From: Saksenaea vasiformis B4078 | Taxonomy: Eukaryota > Mucoromycota > Mucoromycetes > Mucorales > Saksenaeaceae | Length of the DNA stretch: 64,000 nt | Reading direction: 5' to 3' | Assembly: GCA_000697055.1 (NCBI GenBank) | Contig: JNDT01001934.1 | Coordinates: forward strand, 1-64,000 | In this document: positions 45,584 through 56,690 of the stretch, piece by piece | Numbering within the stretch: the first letter of the stretch is position 1 | Layout: the number at the start of each line of letters is the position of its first letter | Made by a program: the position numbers and the translations under genes | The notes under the pieces: generated by a model | What the model was told of the DNA's origin: nothing | The model's input: the letters and a program-made list of their open reading frames with translations, nothing else | Databases searched by the model: none

Positions 45584-46621
45584 TACAGTCACATGACAAA
45601 AAATTGGCAAAAAATTTCATTAGGAAGGTTGATATATTCATAAACTTGTATATTATGCATTTGACTGACGAAGAAAAGATTCGAATTGTTACTTTTGTTC
45701 AAGCTGGTATAAAACCAAAAAAGATTGCAAATAAGACTTTAGTACATTTAGAACCGTATTGCGTCTTGCATAATTACGAAAGGCCACACACAGTCAAACG
45801 ACCTGCAGGGTCTGCATTACCCAAAAAATTTAAGCAACGTGATATTCGCAATCTACTGAGAATAGTGAAGAAGAATCGTCGCGCAACGCTAAGTGAGATT
45901 ACGAAGGCATTACCAGTTAAAGTCAGTGAGCGCACAGTTCGCAGAACGGTTCATGAACAAGGATTCCACAGTCATATCGCAAAGAAGAAGCCATTTCTCA
46001 GCAAAGTTCACAAAAAAAGACGACTGGACTTTGCTAGAAAGCATAAAGACTGGACTATTAATGAGTGGAGAAAGGTAGTTTGGACGGATGAAGCATCCTT
46101 CGAAAAAGGCAAAACTCCCGTGTCACGCGTGTATGGCGATTTGCAAACGAAGCGAACAACACCGAATGTCTTACGCCTACATTCAAAAGTAACAAGTCAT
46201 CTATCATGGTATAGGGTGCCATCCGTTATGGTGAGAAATCAGAACTAGTAATCCTAAGCAAGAACAGACGGACAGCTAAGGATTTTGTGGACCAAGTGTA
46301 TGAGGGTCCGCTTCGCCGTTTCTGGAAAGGAAATGAACAACTAATCCTGATGGAAGATGGTGCACCCGTTCATAACAGCAATATTGCAAAAAAGTGACTG
46401 CGCGATCACTAGACCTTATTTCCATCGAAAACATTTGGAAGCAAATGAAAGATGGCGTACAAAAGAGGACTGAGTTTTATACAAAGCTTGACGGATTGGA
46501 AATTCTTTTACAGGAGACGTGGTATTCCTTGGATGCAGATTCATGGAATAAACTTATCAAATCCATGCCTGAGAGGATAAAAGCTGTAATCAAAGATGAA
46601 GGAGGCTCTACCAGCTGGTAA
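45584..46621 (+). pseudogene. Decayed Tc1/mariner (DDE) transposon
   Basis: The left end starts TACAGTCACATGACAAAA, typical of Tc1-type termini next to a TA. Transposase coding starts at ATG 45655 with a helix-turn-helix (LTDEEKIRIVTFVQAGIKPK) and a second HTH-like region (SERTVRRTVHEQGF). Catalytic pieces are found in three frames: WTDEASFE (first D, frame ending 46248), then LMEDGAPVHNS (second D) after an in-frame TAG in a MV(W)GAI block, then SIENIWKQMKD (third acidic residue, 46394-46621). Part of the usual segment before the third motif is missing. No matching right terminal repeat was found. It cannot encode an active enzyme. Confidence 0.88.
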
Positions 46622-49600
46622 CACTCTGCGCGTTATCAGCGTTCAGCTTACTTACTATGATTGACGCGTTTCAGTATGTTCTCACCATACTGTTCATTCT
46701 CATTTATGCGCTACATTTTAACGACTTTTATGTATTTCATACATAGGCTAAAACCTGAATTTTACTCAGAATGCCGTATAAATGGTTATTAGGAGCTTCC
46801 CGCAATGAAATAATTACAGTAATAGCGATCCTCATCCTGTTTACTCCAATATCTCTTGATATTGTACTGTGCACCATCTTCACAGTATATTAAATTAATT
46901 TTATTTAGGAGCCATACAAAGACGAGTAAACGATCTATCTAATAAAGATACAACAGTTTCACAGATATCTTGTTTGTACCTGTCTACCATCTTTATTTCT
47001 ACCTCTGTTTCTCAAATACATGAAGTCCACACATGTATAGGTTCCTATGGCGTCTAGTTAAACTTATTTGAACAACCTCTATTGAACATACCAGTTTATA
47101 CAAGACAGCATGACCGCTACTAAATTCAGTTAAGTTGACGTAGGACGAACCAGCATAGAAGACGTCAACGCAGCTATAGTATATTGCTATTCATAAACAT
47201 GCGCGATATTTTACAAACTGGGACCCAGAGTTTACGACGATAATCTTTTATTATAAATTCTTTGCCGCTCCTCGGCCTCTTCCATCTGCCAGCATACGAT
47301 ACATACCCGGTCGCCTTGCTTGAACCGTTTTCATTGGCTCTATTTATTGATAAATGCATGAGAATTTCAAATACTGCAAGTATTCCATGTATTACCGTCG
47401 AGAAGCCAGCCTTTAGTTTCTTCATGTCGCACATGCGACACATGTCCTGAGGAGGAGGGTGAGGAGGAGGGAGTTCGCCTCTTGCGCGTCGAAGGTCATT
47501 TCTTGCGCGTCTTGTCATGTTGTACGAGTTCATATCACGGATGACGGTAGTAAATGTAAGTAAAAATTTTGCAAAGCAGATGTGCAGCATTACCTCCAGT
47601 ATATGCGAGATGCATCTACGAATGATAGCCAGTGTAGTCAGGAGACAGCGAAGCTGAAGACAATGAATAGTATGTATACGAGCGAAATCATGAGTGACAG
47701 TAGCCTCACACAAAAATTTAACTGCATACCGGGCACAGTGATATAAAAGTCTGTGACATCAAAGTCAGATAGATATCGGTGTTTGGCCTTTTTTAGATTA
47801 TCGATTTTTTATAGCAAGAGTTTTTACATCAACATTCCTTATTCCGATTACTGACCATACGATACCTACAAAGAAAATTATCCAATCTATTTCAAAAAGA
47901 TCTTCTTCATTTTTCGATTACAGCTCTCTACGTTGTATACCTCTTCTCCTTATCATATGTTCAATGCATGTGAGTGCTGTTCAAAAGTTTGTAATATCTC
48001 TATGAATTGTCTGAATAGAAAACCGACAATTGCATAAGGAAAGAGCGCCCATTTGAGTTTTCAAGGAAACTATCTTTCGACGGCCTGTTGTCTTTTGGAA
48101 GCTGCAGTAGGAAATCATGTTTCATAAAGAATAGAAACAATGTTCAGAAATTTTGTAAATACAGAATTATCTTTAGATCTGGAAGATGACAAATAAGTAT
48201 GCAACGTCCGAGTATCCCTGTGCCTTGGACAAACAAAACAAAATGGTTTAGTCTATATTTTCTACATGATGCCATAACCTAGAAATATGCAGAAATATCC
48301 ATATCTGCTTTAGTGTACAGGACGATTCGTTTCTCACATGACAGATATTTCATTTTATCTCTTTTCCATCATCCTCCAGTAGATTTCTGTACAAAGACAA
48401 TGCGCACTCTTTGCAATTTTAGCGTTTAACTTATAGTATGTCTGCATATGACTATACTTCATATTAACTTCATATGCCATTTTTCGAGAGTATCAGAAAT
48501 AGATTGATATATTTTTCATATGCGTGGATATTTATCGTGTTTGAGAGTCTTATGTCATATATGCATGTTCCAAACCAGCAATATTGACACCATTCTACTG
48601 AATTCGATTATTGAAAGAGAACTCAGTAGCAATAGATATTGTTCTCATACAGGAATAAAAAATCTACAATCAAGTCTCATAGACTTCACTTTTTTTTACA
48701 AGTCTCAATACCCAAGTCTATAGTGCGTCATTTTAGAGTGCACGTTGATCAGTGCACATGAGTTTTAAAGCGAATATTAGGATCAAGGTACTCCAGAATC
48801 TAAAACATATGCAAACTAGACTTTGTTTCAGCTCAGCCCGACTCATTCTACAGTCACTAGCATTATAGCAATTTGCGCATGTCAAAGGCGTATGGAATTG
48901 TACATGCCATATTCCTTGCATTCAGAACAAAAAAAAGCTGTCTACCCATCACAGTTGGTAATTTACTGAGAAGTTTCTATTTACTAATAGCAATCAGTGT
49001 CCTCACGGTTGGAGTGAATCCTACAATAAACAATGAAATTGTTTTTGCATAAGGTTTATAGCAAGAAACCATTCCAAAATCGGTAAATGCGATATCGTCT
49101 CTCAAAACAAGATAGTGGACGGAGGTATAGATATCTGTAAATTTTTGAATTCTAAACCGATTACTATTATTCGATCGTTCGATTGGAAACGTTATCCTTG
49201 AAAAAGAACACAACAGAGAAAATCGTTGGTAGATGTAAATGTTTGTAAACCTTAAGTACTCTCTGTGTAATCAGGTGTCTCTTCACGCTACGCATACGGC
49301 GATTGCCCTATTTAGACTAATACACAGTATGCTGGTGTCTGTTTTCGGTAACCTTGTCAACACAGATGGTTGAAAACAGACGGGAAGAATTAATGGGAAA
49401 CTGTTCTGAATCATATGTGACATTATGTCATGAAGATTTCCATTCAAAGCGTAAGCCCTGCTTCGGCTGTGCTATGAATAGGAGATGTGGCCTATTTTGC
49501 AATAAGTAACATTGGAAGTAGTAGATTCCAATTGTTTCCGAGCTTTTATGCTTTAACTTTCTTTAGCTGTTTAAGTCTGTGATCAAGGTATACCTTCCAA

Positions 49601-50278
49601 ATAGCGTTTCTTCTTGCTTCAGTCCTTAATACCTAGTAAAGACTACCATTAGCATGAAAAATCTGCACGAATTGGATTCAGTATTGTATTAAGAAAAATT
49701 GAGCAACATTATGATCAGCTGTTGCAGAATCAGAAATATTAGCGATTTCTGCATGACTTGATTTTCCGTGCAGCATGAGGCCATTTCGGAAAAAAAAAAA
49801 TTTATTCGATCCTACACGATGATCAACTTTACATATCAGAAACAACAACCTCTAAGTTACGGAGGGTAAACGCTTTATCCTAGTAAATATGTAAGCGTTT
49901 ACTTTCTTGTAAACTTCTAGCAACTATCCATTATCTTTATGCGATCCTCTGGAAATGTACTTTCTTTTTTCATCCTGGATCTCTTGTACTTTTAACAAAG
50001 CAAAACTATTAGTATAAATAAATACAGATAGAAGTGACCTGTGTCTTTGTGTAACTTCATCATGTCCTGGTCCAAAACAGAGTTTTCTTCTGGCTTACTC
50101 GATGTACCTAGCGGGTTGGGAGGGATAATCCAAAATTTATATAAGAACGTGACTCAATGGCGAAAAGCACAGTAAAGCACTCATTCTTCTTCTATTCCTC
50201 TTACTATACAAGTAAACCAGTGGACAAAGTCCTTCTCCAAATTGTCAGAGGGGTTTCTTCCTCTGTTTTTTCGCTGAA
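46622..50278. other. AT-rich desert between the Tc1 relic and the reduced Fanzor gene
   Basis: About 3.7 kb. The only sizeable open frame is on the minus strand, 47713-47174 (179 codons, with a LPPPHPPP segment and CRMCDMKK), lacking any motif I recognise. It may be chance or a lineage-specific gene. A TATATAAG box at about 50138 lies 140 bp before the Fanzor ATG and may be its promoter. Confidence 0.4.
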
Positions 50279-51246
50279 ATGCCTCCAAAAAAGTTGCAAA
50301 AAGGGTAAACTTGTAATATCAAACGTATAACACTTCGATAGTCGTTAATGTACTTAGTAGCAAAGAGAAGGCTGTTGCTACCAAGAAATCTCCAACTCCA
50401 GTAGACTCGTTAAGTCGGAACAGTATCATTTCACAGTCTTCTAATACGCTCGCTTTTTTGTCTAGTGGGTCTGATGATGACTCACAACTACAATTAGCCG
50501 TCCAGCTTAGCCGTCAGAGCCACATGCTATCATCCACCGTTACTGGCCCTTCCTCTGCTGCTGCTCCTTCATCACCCGCTAGCGATCATGATTACTCAGG
50601 GATGTCTAACTTGCAAATAATCTTACACAAGAAACGCAAGAAGAAGAAGCAACAAAAGTATGTGCCTTTCAAATTGTAATATGAACTTGACTAACTTTTT
50701 TTTTATTTTCACGTATAGGAAACGGGCAAGGGAGAAGTAGTATGGCAGTTACACTTATTGACAGCGCTGTTAATTCTCTTTGGTTGGTAGGCGTCCACGA
50801 TCACAGAAACAGAAATGGCGAAAGGCACCACTACGGCCAGACAGGATCCCTTTGGTTGCATTCGGGAATGCCACACTCCAAACGAACATGCGCGGCAAGA
50901 TCTCTGGACTGGCTGACCGCTGTCGAGTTCTCCTGAAAAAGGCAGAAAATGCAGGTTTACTTGTTATGGTCACTGTGGACGAGTACAACACGTCAAAGGT
51001 AATATTGACAAACACATGGAGACACTCCATATTAACGAGGATACTTAGGTGTGCTCCAGATGTCAGCAGAAGAACATGGAAAACTTACGACTGAACGAAG
51101 AAGCGTACGGAACGCTGCATAGCGTGCTCGGTTGCCAAACCTGTGGCACGTTATGGCAACGCGATGTCAACGCCAGCAGAAACATACACAAGCTTGCAAC
51201 ATGCTCTTCACTTGGTCAAGGCCGACCATCAGTGTTTCAACGCTGA
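50279..51246 (+). CDS. Reduced Fanzor gene lacking the RuvC-I region, with UIM-like N terminus
   Basis: Exons 50279-50304, 50358-50657, 50791-50998 and 51049-51246 join to an uninterrupted 243-residue frame. Residues 1-108 are Ser/Lys-rich, beginning MPPKKLQKG, with an acidic-hydrophobic segment DDDSQLQLAVQLSRQS and a run of Lys/Arg. Residues from about 109 are Fanzor C-terminal sequence: QKWRKAPLRPDRIPLVAFGN, VTVDEYNTSK (RuvC-II Glu), zinc-finger pairs CSRC and CQTC, and WQRDVNASRN (RuvC-III Asp), ending GRPSVFQR. The RuvC-I Asp region and most of the usual N-terminal half are absent, so DNA cutting is not expected. The 133-bp third-exon junction is a hand choice: the nearer acceptor at 50718 runs into a stop after seven codons. 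The last intron is at the same site as in the left-edge Fanzor. It could be a relic, or a retained short regulator. Confidence 0.7.
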
Positions 51247-51439
51247 TCATATCTCGCTGTAACAAAAACAGTAGATGCTTACAGGTAAGCCTTCTTTTTA
51301 TCGCGTATTTTATTGACAATTTTTTGTCAGGTGACTGTACATCTGGAGAATTTTAATGTGGTTCCCATGGCAAGGGTACTTTTGCGAAGTAAAGCATTTT
51401 TGACGCTCAATTCAAATGATCGTATGGAAGAATTATTAC

Positions 51440-51660
51440 TGCCATTTTCGTTGATCTTGAATTCCATCATCCTTCCTTTAATAAAGCCGACAATCATTTA
51501 ACAATCCTTTGATTCGAATATTGACGGTAATTTTTCTCGTAAGATCAATTGTAGAGTCTATCTATAGTAAGAATAACATATCTCTATACCGGAAATATTG
51601 GCACGCCATAGCGTCACCATAAGCCTCAGCGTAGAGATCGTCTTAGTCAACAACGTTGGA
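51440..51660. repeat. 3' flank of the reduced Fanzor, shared with 41.8-42.0 kb
   Basis: Similar to the solo copy at 41826-42040 in the same orientation. In TnpB/Fanzor elements the region after the gene carries the guide RNA and element end, so this block is the natural place to look for both; that is inference from family biology. Confidence 0.6.
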
Positions 51661-51899
51661 ACAGTGTGTACCAAAACTCGGTCCAATCAATGACATTGAA
51701 TCGATATTAATTCAGCATGGCTTTCCACGTTATAAAAAGGTGATGTGATCTTTGATTCGGTCAAATGACCTATTTTCGCTAGTTAGTATAAGCCTTCCTT
51801 ATGACAACAAGAAGGAAATCTACGTTAAGATATTTTGCGTACGCCGTTTCTCTATAGGTTTCGCTGTCTACTGAACAGTTTTTTACGCTACCCGAAATA

Positions 51900-52275
51900 A
51901 ATCCTGCGTCCAAGAAGAGCCAGTTTTTGTTAAAGAAGAGATTGAATATGCGGCCGTTGGTCTGGGAACTGACGACAATATTGGCTTAAACCACAGCCGG
52001 GACGGTTCGGGATAGGCTGAATGATAGATAAAAAGAGACATGAACGATCCTGTATATGTGATGAAAACTGATATCCTTACCGGGCATGCAAGATGAAAAT
52101 AAGAAGAAATTCATGCATGTCTTTAACTCCGGATTATTTTGGATGGACCTTTAGTTAGACATTTTTACTGCTTGCAATGGGTTGCCGAAAAGCCATCACT
52201 GAAATACCTTAATGCAAACCGAACCACTCCTCAGCGAAAAGAGGCATCGCTACTCCAGCGCAGCTCGTAAGTCAT
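51900..52275 (+). mobile_element. Dispersed repeat R1, copy 1
   Basis: This copy shares with the 62-kb copy (opposite strand) the blocks around GGGACGGTTCGGGATAGGCT, ATGGATG before a CATTTTTACTGCTT block, and GAAATACCTTAATGCAAA. Broken translations give TVRDR and LKYLNANR segments also seen in the other copies. The identity of the element is unknown. Confidence 0.55.
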
Positions 52276-52758
52276 CAATCAAGGTTGAATCCTCTAGGAA
52301 TTCATTATCCTTTCCTTTTTTTTTTGTTAAAAAAAAAAGGAGAAGAGAAACGGACAAATAACAGAAGGCATTTCTAATTGTCCGTCCAAAATAAACCTCG
52401 TTCTTCTGCTACCTTTTGGCATGTTACCTTTCTGGATTTACAACTTGCCTTTATAAATAGTGAGAGAAGAATCTAGTTCTGTAGCACCAAATGGTATGGA
52501 GTTATTAGAATCCAGTTCAGAAGAGGAACGATCAAAATCGCATCCAATAGATAGAATAGAATAGTACGTATCACTATTGGAATGCGTGACGGTATGAGTG
52601 GTTTTCTTTCAGGACAGAACTTATCAAATGGACTAGATTCGGTACCCGATCATTGCACACAGCATTTCGATAAAAAAAAATAGGGCAATTAAAAAATAAG
52701 CAACTTTATTGCCATGAACAAAATAGTTCGCTGTAGCTGGGTTTAGAGAAAATTATTA

Positions 52759-53009
52759 TTATCCACGGCCGATCTTTTGGTTGACTTCGCTAGTTTGCTT
52801 ATCGGAAGAGAGAACGTCAGCGTCGACAACATTATTAAGCTAGTCAAGAAGAGGTAAATACCTCGGAATAAAATGAAAATCTTCCAGTAGATACTTACGA
52901 TTCCGCTAGTATCGCCTTTGCTTCCGACCTTGTCAGCTACTTGAGTAACAGCAGCAGATGAAACAGCGGCAAAGAGAGCAGTAAGAGCGAGGAAGAAAGT
53001 GACCTTCAT
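52759..53009 (-). CDS. Small secreted protein SSP-D
   Basis: Exons 53009-52899 and 52839-52759 encode 63 residues. Leader MKVTFFLALTALFAAVSSA, then AVTQVADKVGSKGDTSGI. The phase-0 59-bp intron sits at the family position, and the second exon gives LNNVVDADVLSSDKQTSEVN and a KIGRG end. There is no cysteine. It is closest to SSP-E (shared VLSSD, S-V-(N/D)-Q), and together they form a second subgroup of the family. Function is unknown. It is divergent from SSP-E, 1.5 kb away. Confidence 0.9.
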
Positions 53010-53063
53010 GGTTGATTATTGCTTTTTTTGTTGTTGTTGGGTGATCTGGAGAAATTATCTGGT

Positions 53064-53072
53064 CCTTTTATA
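53064..53072 (-). promoter_or_regulatory. TATA box of SSP-D
   Basis: GGTATAAAAGG on the minus strand, about 57 bp upstream of the SSP-D start codon. Confidence 0.75.
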
Positions 53073-53079
53073 CCAGTAC

Positions 53080-54420
53080 AGGGTAGGATCGGGACAGCTT
53101 GGTTTTAAGATGGTATTTTTTTAAGCAAATACTCCTTTCTTGTGTCTTAACACGGAACCAATACGAGTGCACTCTTTGATATACTTATTCAGGAGAATCT
53201 CAAATAACCGGAAGCTAATCAGCCACATCGTGTCGTCCGTTGCTCTAGGTGCCGCCATGCAATTCACTTGAATGGCCCTGAATCATAGCAACCCCTACGC
53301 CAAGGTTAGCACAGCCCGCAACCCCCAACAATGATGCAAGTGACTGTATAGTTCATCGAGATGTTTCTCGGGAGAAGCAAAATGTACATTGCAGCACTGA
53401 TGAACCAAGCTCGTGGGACAACTAATCAACGTCAGTGTCAACCTTTTTCTTTCCCGGCTACTGCACATGGTACAGTTATGCATTATACTATGTAGGTAAG
53501 TAAGCTATGTGGATGTTAGCCCTTAGCACTGACCCGCACGTTTAAAAGGTAAAACAACAGCAGGAGAACGTCAAAGACAGCCTACCCCAAATGAGACCCG
53601 TCTTCGATTCATATTGTTCTGGTTTACTGCTCGCTCGATCTTTAACCGTTAACGGAAATAGTTTCTAAGATTACTATTGGGTCGGTTACTTGACTGTTAT
53701 CGGAAGTATATTGTAGGAAGGAGAACGCCAAAATACCTATTTGGTCGAGGACAGTAACAAATGCTTACGAGGGGTTAAACACGCGGTTACTTGGAGCAAT
53801 GGAAAGCTCTTTGATTAGTACGTGATAACCTACTCTCCTTGAAAACTTTCCAATTACTCTATGCAGCCAACCCTCTTTGCTCATGAAGGCTCGTACCTGT
53901 CATGGCGTTCCAACTAAACCAAGTTAATGCACAGTTCCTAACTCTCAATTTTCATTATGTACATGCTTACTTCTTTTTTTTTTTGTTTTTGTTTATCTAT
54001 CGTAGGACGCTACCCATAATCAAGGAGTAAGTCTCTCTCTTTTTTTTTTTAAGAACCAGTTATCTAAAGGAAGGTTTTTAAAGTTTGTCTCTATCCACTA
54101 AAGGAGATTAACTTTAAAAAACAAGTTGTCGGTTGTACGGTTACCGTAACCCTGTTCTAGGCTTAGGTCAGAAGGAAAAAACAAATATACCGTATTTGGT
54201 AATGACCGATTTTCGCGCTTTTCCGAGTGTAGGGATTTCGGCTTCCATTCGACGGATGGAAGGATAAGGGGGAGAAAAAGAAAACTCAAAGTCTGTGTCT
54301 TCTCGATCATGCTTTCAGGAGAAGAAAAAAAAGAGTCCCTTTCGCCGACTCCCTGAGATCAGCTCGTCTGTTCTCAAAACCATAATTAAGAATGGTTGAA
54401 ATGGTCTCGATTTACCTGAA
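53080..54420. other. Divergent intergenic region between SSP-D and SSP-E
   Basis: About 1.3 kb with no supported gene. Like the SSP-A/SSP-B interval, it separates a divergent pair and should hold upstream control sequences. Poly(T) runs occur near 53973 and 54040. Confidence 0.45.
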
Positions 54421-54425
54421 TTCTT

Positions 54426-54436
54426 CTATAAAAAGG
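54426..54436 (+). promoter_or_regulatory. TATA box of SSP-E
   Basis: CTATAAAAAGGGCAC, about 65 bp upstream of the SSP-E ATG. The same AAAAGGG context is present at SSP-B and SSP-C. Confidence 0.78.
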
Positions 54437-54495
54437 GCACATAGCACGACTCAAAAGACATTATCTCTCGAACAACAAAAACATCTGTCTCAAAC

Positions 54496-54730
54496 ATGAA
54501 GTTCACCGCTGTTATCGCTATCGTTGCTCTTTTCGCTGCCGTTGTCTCTGCTGGTGGTATCCAGAAGGCTTCGGAAGTTGGTAGCGAAGGCAGCACTGGT
54601 GGTATTGTAAGTACCAATTAACGTGGATGGGGATATGTCTTATTCACCGACTATCTAGGCTAACAAGGCCGTCAAAGCCAATGTCCTCTCCTCCGACGAC
54701 TCGACCGCCAAGGTTGACCAGCGCCAGTAA
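54496..54730 (+). CDS. Small secreted protein SSP-E
   Basis: Exons 54496-54606 and 54659-54730 encode 60 residues, the shortest of the family. Leader MKFTAVIAIVALFAAVVSA, then GGIQKASEVGSEGSTGGI. The conserved phase-0 intron (52 bp, donor GTAAGTACC) is followed by ANKAVKANVLSSDDSTAKVD and the end QRQ. There is no cysteine. Codon choice in both exons is biased to C-ending codons (GCC, GTC, ACC, TCC), as in strongly expressed fungal genes, in contrast to the AT-rich surroundings. Function is unknown. Confidence 0.92.
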
Positions 54731-55199
54731 ACCAGGCCCACACCATTTGGATTAATTACCCATAGTCTTTCGAATGGTGTATTCGCTGAGGAAATAGTTA
54801 CTTATTTATTTAATTGTAATCTTTCTCAACGAAGTAATTATATAAAGTGAAGTCTTTTTATCACATTCTATACTGACATATGTGCCGTTCTACTTTCAAA
54901 ACGCGTTTTTTTATCGCATTGGCAAAACGTATGTGCATGTACTTTAAGAAAACACTAGATATAGGTATTGGAAACAAGTTAGCTCTAAATATGTTTTGCA
55001 TCGAATGCAGTCCTTTTAGAATGTCGCGCTCTAGATCTTATGGTAGAAGCGAACTTCTGTGCATGAACTCAAAGTGTATTTCACTATGTATTTGCTGTCT
55101 CACTGTTCCGGTCTGTTGGCTCCAGTCTTCAGTTGTAGGATTTGTTTTAGACAATAAACTGTGATAAGTATGTCATTTAGATGAAATAAACTTTCAGCA

Positions 55200-55420
55200 T
55201 CACGCCTGCTCTCTTGTCCGTCAGTTAGCCTGAAAGTTCTGTCTCGAACAGTCTCGGCTGTGATGGTGCTTTTCGCTCATCATTGAAGTAAGTGGACGTG
55301 GCCGCACACTTAGAATAATCTGTTTTCAGCAATAGGACGCCATACGTTGTATCGCTTCGAGTCTTCTACCGTGCACACACTTCGCCAGGTCCTACCCATC
55401 ACGGATGTCCAGCTCACATA
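55200..55420 (-). mobile_element. Dispersed repeat R1, copy 2 (fragment)
   Basis: On the minus strand this segment reads through GAAGCGATACAAC-type and CGGAC/AGAC-type blocks matching the 62.6-62.7 kb copy, and its broken translation contains ITAETVRDR (ITADTVRDR in copy 3). It has several stops. It lacks the second half seen in copies 1 and 3. Confidence 0.5.
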
Positions 55421-56357
55421 GTGCTGATCTGGCTATTGCCGTTGGCGATACTACACTTCAGGGGTAAAGTAAAATGACCTCCAAGCTTCGTTCCACTTAC
55501 TAACCATAAGTGTATCTTATGCTAGCTTAGATGAACTTTTTGCCCATCGAGGAGCCAAGTTAATACAATGGAGAATATGCACTGTCCGATATATATACGC
55601 TAATGGCCATGTATTCAACATTGTATTAATGCAAACTTAGCTCTCTACAAATGTAAAATTTATACGTTAGGACGAATCTATTCAATAAACAATAAGTTTG
55701 CCCTCCCGAATTTCGACACCGGTCTTCATTGTGTAAGGATCCTCCGTCTTGAACGATAGTGATATCATCAAACTCCTCAAAAAGGGATGATCATATGAAG
55801 TAAGAACCATCTGGCTACGCCATAGGAGCACGCCTGTCAGATTCATTGTATCTCAGGATTCAGCCATAAACAGGAGACATGGGAGCGGAGTTTTTTGCTA
55901 CTAGCATGTAAACTAAGGTGCGAGATGAATCTTCTTTGTTCTTTTACGCCCAGCCCTGCATGTGCGGGATTGGTGGGGCAGACATATGAAATAGCATATC
56001 TTTCTTTTTTCATGCATGCACAGAGACAAAGAAATCAATGTAGTGACCAAAAAAAGCTTATCTCCAGTCTCACTTTCTTGATCAACCAGACAAATGGTTC
56101 TCTCCTATAGCACAAAGTAGCTTAGATGCACAGTAAAAATAGGTGTTCTTTTTATAAAAGAAAAGTTGTTACAAGGTGCATGGAATTGGAAGCACAGCTG
56201 ATAGATCGATCGACAGACTGTCGTCAAAGTGGTTTGACAGCAACTTTAAAGAAGGCGGAGAAGTTATTATGGTGATTTATTGGCTGTGTTAGGCTTCGTT
56301 GTTTGTGCATCGATAGGACAAAGCGATGTGGTCGATAGGTATCATCTGGCTAGACTA

Positions 56358-56690
56358 AGTTTACAGGCAAGTATTGAGCTCATCGTTTAGCATGTCAATA
56401 ACAAGGCGGATCTCATCTCTTGCTCGTTCATGCAGTTCACGCGCAGCAGGTGTCATTTTTCTGTTGAACATTGGTGGTCTATTATTGATAACAAGAATAA
56501 GCCAAAAATCACCATGACGAATAACGATTACCGGACGTCGTAGCAGTTCTCGTAAAATTGTAGGTCGCATAGATTTCGCACGATATCATACTCCAGTCCT
56601 TTTCGCTGAGCCGCTATTCTCAGTAGCTCCAACGTGTTTTGTGCTGCAGGGGCTAGTAAGATGAATCCTTCCTAATGAAGCCCCTTACAT
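56358..56690 (-). pseudogene. Frame-broken protein-like relic, unidentified
   Basis: Two overlapping minus-strand frames look protein-like in series: one with LLAPAAQNTLELLRIAAQRK, the next (56570-56361) with VIVIRHGDFWLILVINNRPP and ARELHERARDEIRLVIDMLN. A one-base shift would join them. I do not recognise the family; it may equally be a short spliced gene or chance. Confidence 0.25.
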
